NCBI GenBank assembly: GCA_013399015.1
Contig: VWZX01001929.1
Location: forward strand, 186,001 to 250,000
DNA from: Galbula dea
Lineage: Eukaryota > Chordata > Aves > Piciformes > Galbulidae
DNA: 64,000 nt
Direction: 5' to 3'
Shown: positions 1-11,551 of the stretch, one piece after another
Layout of the letters: every line of letters begins with the position of its first letter
Position numbering within the stretch: the first letter of the stretch is position 1
The notes under the pieces: model-generated
What the model saw: the letters and a program-made list of their open reading frames with translations, nothing else
Database searches by the model: none
What the model was told of the DNA's origin: nothing
Made by a program: the position numbers and the translations under genes

Positions 1-3000
1 CTTAACACATTTACATGGCACATTTCCACATGCCTTGGGAGAGAATTCAAAACCTTGAACCAAAAGAGCATTGCTGCCAATTCCTGGGCTCCAAAATTAG
101 CTTGCAGATGTCAGAAGGGCAGTAAGATAGCATCATTCGACATCAGGAACTGACAAGACTTCTCTGCTGACATCATCTTTTGCAGCATTCATTACTTTGA
201 TAACCTCCCCTCTATGAAGAGTTTGGAAAAGCTAAAGAGCACTCAGCAAGAGCTGAGGAGAGAGCACAGCTGAGGAGAAGCTGTGTATGCTCTTCCTGAA
301 GCATATCACGATGCAAACGAACAGCATGCACTTTCCATATTGATTATCATCGTTGTAACTGAGAAAAAACACATTTAACAGGTACACCATGGAAATAGTG
401 TTAGAAGAGAGCCAAAAGAGATGAAAATAACTTGCACAAAAGCTTTCAGTCTTTTATGAAGGATGAGAATTAAAGAACCTATTGCCTGGGTCCCACAAAC
501 AGATCTATGCCCAGTTGACGTTGGTCTGCCTTGTAATCTTATACAATCAAGACAGTCCTTGGTAGAGGACCAGGTGGAATTGCTTCCCTTTTTTCAGGGG
601 TTTTTAATTACAGTCACAGAGAACTACAAAGCTCCTATGAAGTTCTGGGGCTTTGAATCCTGTCCCAGCTACAACCAAAGTCAATAAAAACTTCTGTTTG
701 TCTTGAATAAGCTTTGGCTTAAGATTTCATACTTTGAAGCAGGGGATGAGGCAGTCTATGTGTTTTGGCTATGTGCAACAGGAAACAACATTAATTTTTA
801 TGTGGACTTTAGTACTACCCAGTCTTCCTGGGAGTTTCAAGGCACACATTGTTCTTAGTGAGCCAGTATCATTAAGTGAAAGTGAAAACATGGTCCTTCT
901 GAAATAGAAAAACTCCAAGCCTAATCCCTCTAATTGTATCATATCCTAAAGGGAACAAAATTAAAGCATAAGGCCAGCATTTAAGATTCTGGAGGAAATC
1001 AGATTCCTTTGTAAGCCTTTACAGTAACTGATAAGGGTGGTTTTCACCTCCACTTCCCACAGCCCTCTACAAGTTTGACCTCTGAATAGAAATTAGGCTC
1101 TCTTTAGACAAATGGATGGGAGCACTCTCCTCCTAAGGCAAGTGACAGCAATTGCCTATAGCCACATGCTATGAACTTTAAACCTAACATTTTTAACTGG
1201 GTAAAATTTGGACTGATGAATCAAAGTCACCTCCAAGAAGATTAAAGTAAACAACTAGCCAGGTAGATCCTGCTTAGTGGCAGAAAGGCCAGAGGCTGGA
1301 AAGGGAAGAAGGAGCAGAGTTTGGGATGCATATCAAATGATGCCATGGTATCTAGTTCAGCCAGTGTGGTTCAGGCAGATACCCATGATGAATATTTAAA
1401 GAGAATTGTAAGGGAAGCAGAAGTAATGCTGGTGTCTACATGAAACCATACAAATACTGCTCAACACCATCAGTTCAGAGCTCTAAATTAAGGATATTTT
1501 TCACTGTCCCACCTAACATGACCACATCATCATTTTGATGCCATAATTTTTACTTTGGTGATCTATCATGTACATGAGGTACACCACTGCATTTATACAT
1601 TCCAGATGTTCATCCCCTGTGAGGTATTCATAGAAGCAGCCCCAATATTTTACTGTAATATCTTAATAAACCAGGTCAGGCACTTTATGACTGTATTGGA
1701 ATAGCTGTCATGAAAGGAACACATGAGGAACAGTCATTTTTTTGCCCTGAGAGATGCTGTGCACATCTCACCTCAGAGCAAGGAAAGGTAACTGCCCCAG
1801 AGCTGACAATTTCAAAATAAACATGACAACAAAAGGCAGCAAGCAGAACACCACTGCTCTTTTTCCAGCACCTACAGAGATCCTTCTAAATTGCATAATT
1901 AACTTCATTAGGAAAATCTTCTTACCAGTCTTTGCTAATTCATCTGCCTATGGAAAAATTGAGAAGCTGAACTATCAGAAAGATCAAATTAGCTAGCTAG
2001 GACCATGAGAACTTGGTCTGAGATTCACTGAGGACAATTAGACTCTTTCAACTACCTTGTTTAAGCAAGACAGGGTTTTTTTGACCCAAAGTCAATAAAA
2101 CAGTGAGGTTTTGGAGTAATGTGTAGATGAGGACACACAGGATGTGCTGATAAGAGCCAGTGGGGGGAATGTATTTAGTGGATTGTAGCACTCTCCAGAA
2201 GGTACCTGGGGAGAAGGGATTGCTAAGGACAGGATAAGCTAGGGAAAACAAACCCACTTGGGAACAAACCTTTTGCTCTAAAAAGAGCACATTATATAGT
2301 CATTAGTGCTAGTAGGTAAAACAGCAGGAGTTGAAAGTATCATTTTGAGGAGGATCTCCAGATTTGGACATTTGGTTTCATCCTGAATTTTACTAAGCAG
2401 AGAGATACAAATAAAATGAGAACTCTGGAAACAACAATCATGCCTGTGCTATGAAATTTTTCTCACCCTTTTCTGCTTTATTTATGAATGAAAACCTAAA
2501 AGAAAAACAGATTTATGTGCAAATAAAATGTATCATATGAAAGATGTCTAACCAGAAAGATGTCTATTTTTACTCCTTTTATTTTCTTCTCCAAAGTGCT
2601 GTCTAAAATATTCCAGTGAAACTGATTTAGTTTGTACAGCAGGACTACTTGGGCACTCTGGCAGAATCCTGACTAGCACCTTGAAGCTCAAGTCTATTGC
2701 AGACACAAAGAAGCAATCTTATAAACAGATTAACAGAACATTAAGAGGAGGTTCTGTAGCTCTGTTCTTAAAATACATAACTGAGAACAAACAACTAGAA
2801 AATATATTGAATGAGATAGCACCATCTTTTTCTGTTGTTTTTCATAGTTAAATTAGACTTTAATTAGGCTTTACAAGGATGGGTGCTTGAGCATAATTAA
2901 AATTATTACAGTGATTTTAACTGCCACTGTGCTGAGGTTCTGCTTTCATAATTCTTGTGTTATACAGTTGATCCTAATGAAACCCAAGACAACAAAGAAT

Positions 3001-4278
3001 TGCAGACCTGAACCTGCATACATCTGAGACAGCATCTGTAAAAACCAAATTAACCATGTTATCACATATAAATCTACCCTTTCCTTTTTGTTCCCAAACT
3101 CTCTGAAAAATCTACCAAACCAGGTTTTCATGCAATTGTTCTCCTGGTCTCATAGGTGGTGATCACAACCACAGAGTGTCACTCATCCTGTGGTTCAGGC
3201 CACCCTTGAACCATCTCCTCTTACTGTTCTTCAGTTGACACCCCAGAGCAGTCACAGCATGCACATTGGACCACTTTTTGGATTAAAGTAGAAAACGTGC
3301 TCCCAAAGTTGATCTTTTTTGTTCCAGTTGCTTGCAGGTGCACAGCCCACAGGACCAAACTAGACTGAATTGAAAGCCTGGCAGATAAAGCATCTGTAAC
3401 ACAGATGCTGACTCCTCAGCATGAGTTGCTTTGTTCCACTCACATCAACACAGTGCTGGTGCCAACATAGCCAGAGATCACTTTTCTCTGCTTTTCAGTA
3501 CTAAGAAATCACTCCAGAATATGAATTTCTGCCACCTCACTCTGGTGTGGTTGCACCCAGGTCAGAGTGTCAGACAGAGATGTTGGTTTCATCACAGAAA
3601 GGTTTTGCTTTAGCTCTTTTTGCCTTTTTTTTAGTTGTTTTCTGTGTTTGTTTTGGTTTTTTTTTTAACAGGTTAGTCACATGAGGAAAAGACCCCAAGC
3701 AAACTTCCTCCTTTATAGTGAACATGATGTTTATGGTCTGAGATACACCTGTAGCCCAGGTCAGCTGCCCTGGCTGACTCCAAACTGCTAACACCTGCAG
3801 CCCATGGCTAACTCAGGATTCTGTCCCAGCAAAGCCAGGACATTAACCCGAACAGTGAACCATCTCATTCTCATTTACAAGGTCATCTTGACCTTTATAC
3901 ATGTATCAAGTCATTGTGGTGCCCAGGGTTCTCAGAATAGCACCAGCTATGAATTTTCTCCTTCATTGTCCTTCTGAAACCTAACCATCTGTCGTTCAGG
4001 GAGATTTATTGGCCATTTAAAAAGAAGCAGGAATTGAACCATTGCCTTCCCAGGATCACCATGACCTTGGCTGTGGGCTTCTGGTGTACCACCCAGTAGC
4101 CTGAGCAGCTGAGACTGTTGCAATGTGACATTCTCAATGACAAAACTTTGGCTGAGTGCAATCATTGATCCTATTTGCTTTCATGCCAATGACCCTTTTA
4201 AGAGAGATTAATAACAGCAGAGCAATGATGGCCATCTCAGAAGGACTGTATTGCTACCTTCTAGTAGGTTAGCCTGCT
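1..4278. other. Intergenic DNA downstream of VPS41, no gene seen
   Basis: AT-rich sequence with stop codons in all frames. Only short open frames without recognisable protein similarity were seen. A T-rich tract lies at 3617-3669. No promoter, exon or RNA gene could be supported. Confidence 0.6.
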
Positions 4279-4908
4279 GGTGGTTAGGCAGCTGAACATG
4301 AGCCAGCAGTGTGCCCAAGTGGCCAAGAAGGCCAACAGCATCCTGGTTTGGATCAGAAATAGTGTGGCCAGCAGGACTAGAGAAGTGATCACCTCCCTGT
4401 ACCCAGCACTGGTGAGGCTGCACCTTGCACCTTCAGTTTTGGGCTCCTCACTACAAGAAATACATAGAGACATTGGAGCATGTTCAGAGAAGGACATTGA
4501 GGCTGCTGAGGGGTCTGCAGAGTAAGTCTTACGAGAAGCAGCTGAGGGAACCGGGGGTGTTTAGTCTGAGGAAGAGGAGGCTTGGGGGAGACCTTATCTC
4601 TCTATACAACTCCCTGAAAAGAGGTTTTAGCCAGGTGGGCTTCAGTCTCTTCCTGGGTTACCTGTGATAGGACAAGAGTAAATGGCCTCAAGTTGCATCA
4701 GGGGAGGTTAGATTGGATATTAAGAGAAATTTCTTCACTGGAAATGCTCTTAGGCATTGGCACAAGCTGCCCAGGGCAGTGGTGGAGTCACTGTCCCTGG
4801 AGGTGTTAAAAAAAATGTATAGATGTGGTACTTAGGAACATGGTTTAGTGGCATGGTGATGATAGGTTGAGGGCTGGACTTGAAGTCTTTTCCAACCTTA
4901 ATGATTAG
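4279..4908 (+). mobile_element. CR1 LINE, 3' part, old and degraded
   Basis: Sense-orientation CR1. Broken frames still show the C-terminal ORF2 signature: AEMSQQCAQVAKKAN-like residues near the start, SLRKRRLGGDLISLYN in the middle, and the untranslated end tccaaccttaatgatt. Frameshifts and an internal deletion point to an old copy. Its tail belongs to a different CR1 subfamily from most copies in this window. Confidence 0.85.
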
Positions 4909-7900
4909 GGGATTGTCACCTCTACCCCCCATGCCAAAATCCAAGCAGCAGCCAGCCAGAAAAATCTTAGTGTCATATTTACAACTTTCCATTCTTCTAG
5001 GATTAGGACTTACTTTAAAGACAATTTATACATTGCAGTTAATCATACAGCAATATCCTGGTTTGAGATCCACCAGAGTTTTAAGTGAATACCTACAGAT
5101 GCATGTGGTTTGATACTATTTACTTTTTTCCTACCTTTTCTACAAAATTAAATTCCAGAAGCTTCCATGTTAAAAAAAGCTCTACTCTAGGCTTTCCCTG
5201 AACACTTTCAAAAGAAATACTTACTCAATACTTACTTCAGAGAACTTTTTTTGTTTTCCTGCTGGGGTCTTTTTGTTGAAACTATCTTTTTTTCCTGCAT
5301 TTTCTATAGGTGGCCTTAGATAGAGCTTGCTGATGGAGTTTTTTTACTGTTAGCTTTGCCAGTTTTAGCATATTGCTTATCCTTGAGTCTCTTGGCCTAC
5401 TTTATTGGGGCTTGACATTAACTTTCCAGAATGTAATGTTCTTTTCTGTTTTCCTTTTCTAGACACTGCCTTTTCTGAAGATCTGTTTACACCTAAGCAG
5501 TCTCTTTACTTTGCTGTCTATCAAGGTTTGCTTTGGAAAGGGGAGATGCTTTTACTTAATCAGCATTTATCACAACAGTTAACTACTGCTTTCCTCATTT
5601 TCATAAAGTTCTTTTTTTGTCCTTGTTTTTGGAACAGTTAAGCTTTCCTGTTAGCTTCCTTTCTTACTTCTACAATGAGACTGAATTTGCCATTAAGGAG
5701 GTTCTCACCAAGTCTCTTTCAGTTGTAGCATTCAGGTTCTGTGCAGCTCCCAGGGCAAAACTCAAGGATTACTTCTCCTTCTGAGCTCTCTGATGAGGTG
5801 CTTCGAGGGGTAGCCTGTTGTAACACTCAAAAAGCAGTTTCCTCACCATGTCTTCATGCTGACTTACACCCAGAATCAAATAATAAACATGACATCACAT
5901 CAGAAATCAGCAACCAGTTTTAGATTTCATTAACTAGGCTTCATTCCCAACAAAATCATCTCACCTGTCACTGTGTGAATTGTAAGACAGCAACTGAATG
6001 AGCAGTGAATGAGTTCAGTAATGTGGTTTTATAGAATTCAGCTATTCAGCTATAAATTCAGCTATTTTGACTGCTGGCTGCAGTCAAAAAGGAACAGGTT
6101 GGGCTGAGGCACGAGAGGAGAGAGGAAGGATTCAATACCTTGAAAAATCTGTTTAAGAAATGCTGATAAATTGATGTCTTTTCCTAATCTCACTGTGCAA
6201 CACAAGATATTCATTCTTCAGATCCAGCAGCATGTACCTTTCCAGTGTAACACTGCAATTCAGCATATGGGGAGAAGCATTTAAAACCTACTCCAACTAT
6301 CCACACACTCTTATTTCACAGAAGCAGCACAAGGCATAATCCCTTTAAATGCCCTTATAAGTTTGTTTTAATACAGTTTTGGAAGTACACATTAATAATG
6401 AAAATGGTTTTCACTGTTTCCTAGACTAATAAATAAGAGTCAAAAACCTTTTTGGATGTGAATCCTAGGGGTGACCACAATTGCTCATTGTTAAAAACAC
6501 TTTCCTTAATCTGATGTTTAACAAATCCACAACTGTTTACGGTGGCTCTCATCCCTCACTGCCACTAGAGACAGACAAATCTGCAGCCTGTGTGAATGCT
6601 ATTTGGAACAAGTCATCCAGCTGGCACCTTGCTAAATGTGATTTTACAGCCATCAGACACCAAGACACCATTACCATGTCAACTTAATTGGACTTAAATC
6701 CTACTAGGATCAAACCAAAAGCAAGTGGAAAAAAACCCCCCGACCAACAATTCAGCTGCCCTCTGCAGCTCCTGCCACTTTCTAGCCCTAAACTACTCTA
6801 CTATACCTCCACTTCTGGCAGTTCCTCCAGGCTGGAGGGAAATCAACCTCCTCCCAGCAGGTTTCTGACTCCTGGGCCTAAGCACAGTCCAGGTGCAGAA
6901 GCCACTGGCAGCCTTGTCTGTTCAGATTGCAGACTCTTGGGGGAATGTCACAGCTTAAACACACCAGAGCCTCCCAGACCTGCTCTGCTGCTGAAGCTTC
7001 TCATGATCACCATTTGAAGTCTTTTAAGACTAAATTTAGATTGTTCCCACTATGACTCATTGACTTCTCTCAGAACTTCTCACACAACCTATTCTTTTGT
7101 GTGTTTGATGCCTCAGACACTTCAGGTATCCTGGTTTTGCATAATTTAATACTTGAATATAGCATAATCTAGGGATTTCTTCAATGCCAAGAAAACATTA
7201 ATCTTTCATGGCACAATGAAGCAAGACAACAGTCCTAAAAGTATGTAATTAAAGAGTCATTCTCTAAATGTGGTACTTTGGGTCTTACAAATCTTGTTTA
7301 AATAGTTTTGACAGTCCAGCAATTTATTTAGAGCTAGTATTGGGCAAGAACCCCCTCAAGGGTGAATCGCTTCCAGAGGGGATGAGACCCTGATGTCATC
7401 TAGCATTTGTAAACATGGGGGAAAGTTATGCTGCATGGATATGAAGATAGAATTGTCCAATAGAAGAGAAGAAAGGGAAAACAAGGTTCTCAGAGAGATT
7501 GTCCTTATTCAGATCATGGCCATTGTTCAGCATTAGGTAAGACTTTTCCTGCAGGTATTCTTCAAATTGCTGTCAAATAACACAGGCAGGGACCAGTCCA
7601 ACCAGCCTGCAGAGATGGCATTGTATTTTCCAAGGTGACTGAGACATAGAATACTTGGATGCTAATCTACAACTTTCAGAAATGGGAAATCCAAAATGAG
7701 GTCTTCATTTAAGAGGATATTTGCTATTCCAGTTCCTTTGAATTGCAGGCAGGACTCTGTTCACCATGCAGAAAACCACTGTGGTAGAGCAGACAACAGC
7801 AAACAGTAAAATGGAAAAGACTCTAGCTGAATAATCATTAACATTAAGGTAGAAAGTGATTAAATTTCCCAAGATGAAAACTTGAGGAGCCAACCTGTGC

Positions 7901-10102
7901 AGACTACACAGAACATTGACAGCCTCTATCCAGCTACCAGCCAACACTTAGAAAAAGATGTTGCAACATAGCCTCCTACTAAAAAGGCACTACAAAACAT
8001 AGCATACAACTAGGTATTTCTTGTTCTTTGTTTTACAGTAGTCTCTGACAAACCTGCAGTCAAGTCCTTGGCAACAACTGTCTGTGAAAACACTTATTTC
8101 AAACAGGAATATGATAGGGATCTAGAAGGGGGAGAAAAATCCCTCATTTTGTCTTTGCTCTGGCTCTCTAAGAAAATATCAGTGTCAGACACTGAACAAC
8201 TTATTCTTGTTCCAACACACTGTGTCCAAGGCTTCCCACAGGTGAGCAGCTGTCAGATGCAGCTACAGGCAGAGAACATACCTTGCACATAGAATGACTC
8301 CAAGTATTAACTGCCCCACTGATTCATACAATGCTGGGCTCTTGCCCAAGCACAGCTGGTCCAATACACCACTGATCCTGTAGAGGAGCTGCCTCAAGCC
8401 CACTGAGAATCAAACCATGAGATTCAGTTGTAGCAGGAGATGGCAAAAGCCAGCCTTGCACCTCCCAGCCTCAGTGAGACCCAAAGCCTGTCCCAGTCCC
8501 TTTCAGACACTGTCCATCAGCCATAAAAACAACCACCCAATACAGAATGAATTTATTGTAACAGCAACAGGAACCTCTTACCACAATTGCTGGCTAGAGC
8601 TTTACTCCTGGCAGGTCTGCTAGGAACAGACTAACAACTGCTTTTGCAGAAGTCAGCCTTTGGCCTGGTGCTGTCACTTTTAACTGAGCTCTCAGCAGGA
8701 CCAAAATGCCTCATGCTCACCAAGCACCTCTAGCTCCTCACTCTTTTGGGTCCAAGAAAATCTTCAGTGTAGCCCAACATTGCCAATAAGCCAATCACAC
8801 AGCACTGTGGGTCTCAAAATAATAAAACAAAGGCAGATGAAAAAAAAGAAAATCATCCAAAAACTCATTATAACCAAAATCCTTTTGTCTCTTTGATGTG
8901 GCAGACCAACATGCTCTAACCTCATCCATGCCATAACCTTTCAGTTAGCTTTAAGGGTCACTACTGAAGAATCATACAAAACTGGATGGATCAGTGAAAA
9001 AAACCAGTGAGGCACAAGCACTTTGATAAATGGAGTGACACCTTAAGTAAGCTCTGGTGAAACTGGGGAAGTGCTGTTCTGTACTCTTCTGAAGGGCTGT
9101 GCAACTTTAAGGCTAATTCTTATGCAGAACTGTTCTCCAGAAGAAAAACTCTTGGGTAGCTTAATATTTTAGATGCTAACCTGGGACATTTTCTATGATG
9201 GGAAAGTTTCAGACAGAAAGGAAGAACAGTGAATCAAAGTCAAGACTGTACATTTCTTCCTGAATCTTAATGAGCAAATTTAGAATTCAGGAACATGAAA
9301 AGGGAAGTCCCAGAAGCCTGAATGAAAGAAGATTAGGATTTAGAGAAGATTTTGATGAGATTTTCAGGCACTGATTTCAAATTACTTGCATAATGCAAAG
9401 AATATGGCAGGGTTTAAGGCAATATGATTGCCAGTGAGGGCAGGCTAGCAAACTGAGTCACTGAACACTCAAACACTTTATGGCCAAGCTGATATAAACA
9501 ATCTACCTGCTTTAAATTGTCATATAACTGAGCTACAGAACACTGTGGCAAAAGTGTACAGGAGTAATTTGACTTTTTCCTCCTGCAAGCTGACAGCTTA
9601 TGGCACTGCATTGCATATTCTTAGGGTCTAATGGAGAAAAGCTGCTTACAGCTACCAAGGAAGAGGGGTTTTTCAAAAGGTTTCTAAACCTGTCTACAGG
9701 ATGCAATGTCATGGTGGAACAGCCCTTGAGCTCACTGGAGCATTTTGTTTACTAAGAATCAAAGCAGCTTTCCTAATCAGTGTAGGAAAGAATGGATAAA
9801 TTAACAATCTACCTAAGACTAGCTGCTGAAAAGGAATTGTTACAGAGCCAGGCAGTAACTCACACAGATGAAGCTTGATGTCTGTGGATTATGCTTTGCA
9901 CTCCAAAGCTCCCATCCTTCTGTTATTTCATCTACTGCAAGTCCATAAATAATCTGCACCATTTTTTACTTTTTACCTGAGTTGTCTGTATTCCCACAAC
10001 AGAATATGATTGCTATGCTTTTGAGAGATCTATCCTTTTAATGACAGTTTTGTCCCTGTAACCATGCAGAGTAAATCCTAGCATTTCCAATACATTTAAA
10101 GT
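4909..10102. other. Intergenic DNA, no gene seen
   Basis: No recognisable coding region, RNA gene or transposon tail was found. The longest open frame (6688-7017, 109 codons, proline- and serine-rich) has no family resemblance. A small repeat of ATTCAGCTAT sits at 6036-6065. A distal VPS41 3' UTR could reach into the right end. Confidence 0.55.
6036..6065 (+). repeat. Three copies of the 10-mer ATTCAGCTAT
   Basis: Copies start at 6036, 6044 and 6056; the first two overlap by two bases. It is a very short local duplication with no evident function. Confidence 0.8.
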
Positions 10103-10108
10103 TTTATT
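10103..10108 (-). promoter_or_regulatory. Candidate distal poly(A) signal AATAAA
   Basis: This is AATAAA on the minus strand about 1.36 kb after the VPS41 stop, within an AT-rich stretch. A further AATAAA lies at 8552-8557. Confidence 0.3.
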
Positions 10109-10427
10109 CCAGTATTATACAGGTCTATGCAGAGAACAGCAAAAATCACCCTTCAGATTGCTAGACTGGCTCAGCCAACTACCTGGAGAATATCAAAAGA
10201 AAATAATGAATTTACATAAACTAGAAATGCAAGTTTTTACAATATGAATTATTTTAGGGTGTACCTACATGGGAGTAAGGTACAGAAGAACTTTGAGGTG
10301 CTACCTTCTGCAGTTTTACAGATAGACTGCAGTATCACTATACCCATTTCAGAACTTTTGATGTTAACTACTTGTTTAAACATCACAGTTTGGTGGTAAA
10401 CCAATGTATATTTACTTTCAAACCTCA

Positions 10428-10433
10428 TTTATT
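10428..10433 (-). promoter_or_regulatory. Candidate distal poly(A) signal AATAAA
   Basis: This is AATAAA on the minus strand about 1.04 kb after the VPS41 stop. It is an alternative to the proximal site. Confidence 0.35.
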
Positions 10434-11205
10434 AAAAAGAGGAAAAATATCCTGTGAGTTCTGAAAAATTACTTTTCTTAGGGAAAAGATGCTTCTATTT
10501 AGTATAGAGATTACATTATTGTGAACACACTCTGAATGATTGTATCCTTTGGACCAATAAAACAGAACACTGTTAAAATTGAAAAGAAATGGATTTGTTA
10601 ACACTCAAATAGACTTATTTAACTTAGCTATTAACTTGCTAAAGCTAAAAGGAACTCCTGGAAATCTTATCTTTGAAAGGTCAGATTATTTTTAGTCCCC
10701 TTGTACTTAAATGAAATCATACACTATGCCCATACTTACAAAATAAGTGTAAATATTTACCACTAACATTTAAAGCTAGAGTTTCTGGATGAGTTTAACA
10801 TGAAAAAAGCCCACATTAAACTACTGCATTGTGAAGATCAATTGAGAAGATAACCAGTTGGTTAGAAACTATGAATGTGTAAGCATACAAGCAAGGTAAA
10901 ATGCTAATGTGTAGGATTAGCAGTTTGTTAATTAGTTAAGGAGTTTGTTAATTTAATGTGAGTCAGCACACAGCCAGCTTCAAGTCCTCTAGCAGTTCCA
11001 CTGAATGCAGGCAGACTCCTATGCATCTCAGGTTAAATAGTTCACTAATAGACCAAATCAGGACTAAACTAGCTTGGTGAGCTGAATTCACAGCAATTCA
11101 TCTTTCTTAACAGTATCTAACCATGAGCCTGATATGGCTCCAAACTGCAAATACAGTCTGTGATAGCAAGCACAAATCTCCAAACTGTTTTCTTTTGCTT
11201 CCCAT

Positions 11206-11211
11206 TTTATT
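11206..11211 (-). promoter_or_regulatory. Candidate proximal poly(A) signal AATAAA
   Basis: This is AATAAA on the minus strand about 260 bases after the VPS41 stop. It is followed by a T/G-rich stretch (gatttgtgcttgc) some 30-45 bases further on, as expected for a cleavage region. Confidence 0.4.
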
Positions 11212-11470
11212 TCTCTTTTGTGTTCCAGAGTTAAGTAATGAGCTGAGAAAATGAACAGTGACATATGAATTGCAAAACAAAGACTTACTAGGGAAAGATA
11301 CATTTTCTCTTCTCCCAAAAATGCTCAATAAGCTGGATAACTTATAGAAGTCAGTTTTAAGCCACAATCAGAGTTATATACAGAAATTATTACTAGTAGA
11401 AAGTACAGTGGCTCTGCATGGTCCTAACAGATGTGGTGTCACAGGCTGGCATGGAGAACAAAGAGACTGC

Positions 11471-11551
11471 TATTTCTTCATCTCCAGGATTGCACTCCCT
11501 GGCCCTCGGTGTTTGGCACTGCATATGTTGCAGAACTGGACAGGAGATACC
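11471..11551 (-). CDS. VPS41: VPS41 last coding exon, residues ~829-854 and stop
   Basis: An 81-base coding segment, VSPVQFCNICSAKHRGPG then SAILEMKK and a TAG stop at 11471-11473. The CNIC pair is the last zinc-ligand pair, and SAILEMKK is the human C-terminus (recalled). The acceptor aatttctag|GTATCT was chosen because it gives a linker of the human length. A second in-frame AG at 11537-11538 (ctcctgtccag|TTC) would remove VSPVQ. Confidence 0.93.

Larger units (their letters stand above)
10103..11470 (-). other. VPS41: Probable VPS41 3' UTR, end not resolved
   Basis: The stretch just downstream of the VPS41 stop codon has no coding signal. AATAAA hexamers on the minus strand occur at 11206-11211, 10428-10433 and 10103-10108. 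Which is used cannot be told from sequence, so the left limit given here is only the most distant of the three. Human VPS41 has, as far as I recall, a 3' UTR in the kilobase range, which would favour a distal site. Confidence 0.5.

Noticed and set aside
6688..7017. A 109-codon proline/serine-rich open frame on the plus strand
   Set aside because: No family resemblance and no promoter or splice context; an open frame of this size is expected by chance in 64 kb.
1..10102. Exons of a neighbouring gene (AMPH flanks VPS41 in mammals, as recalled)
   Set aside because: No matching exon, CpG-rich promoter or splice-framed conserved segment was seen.
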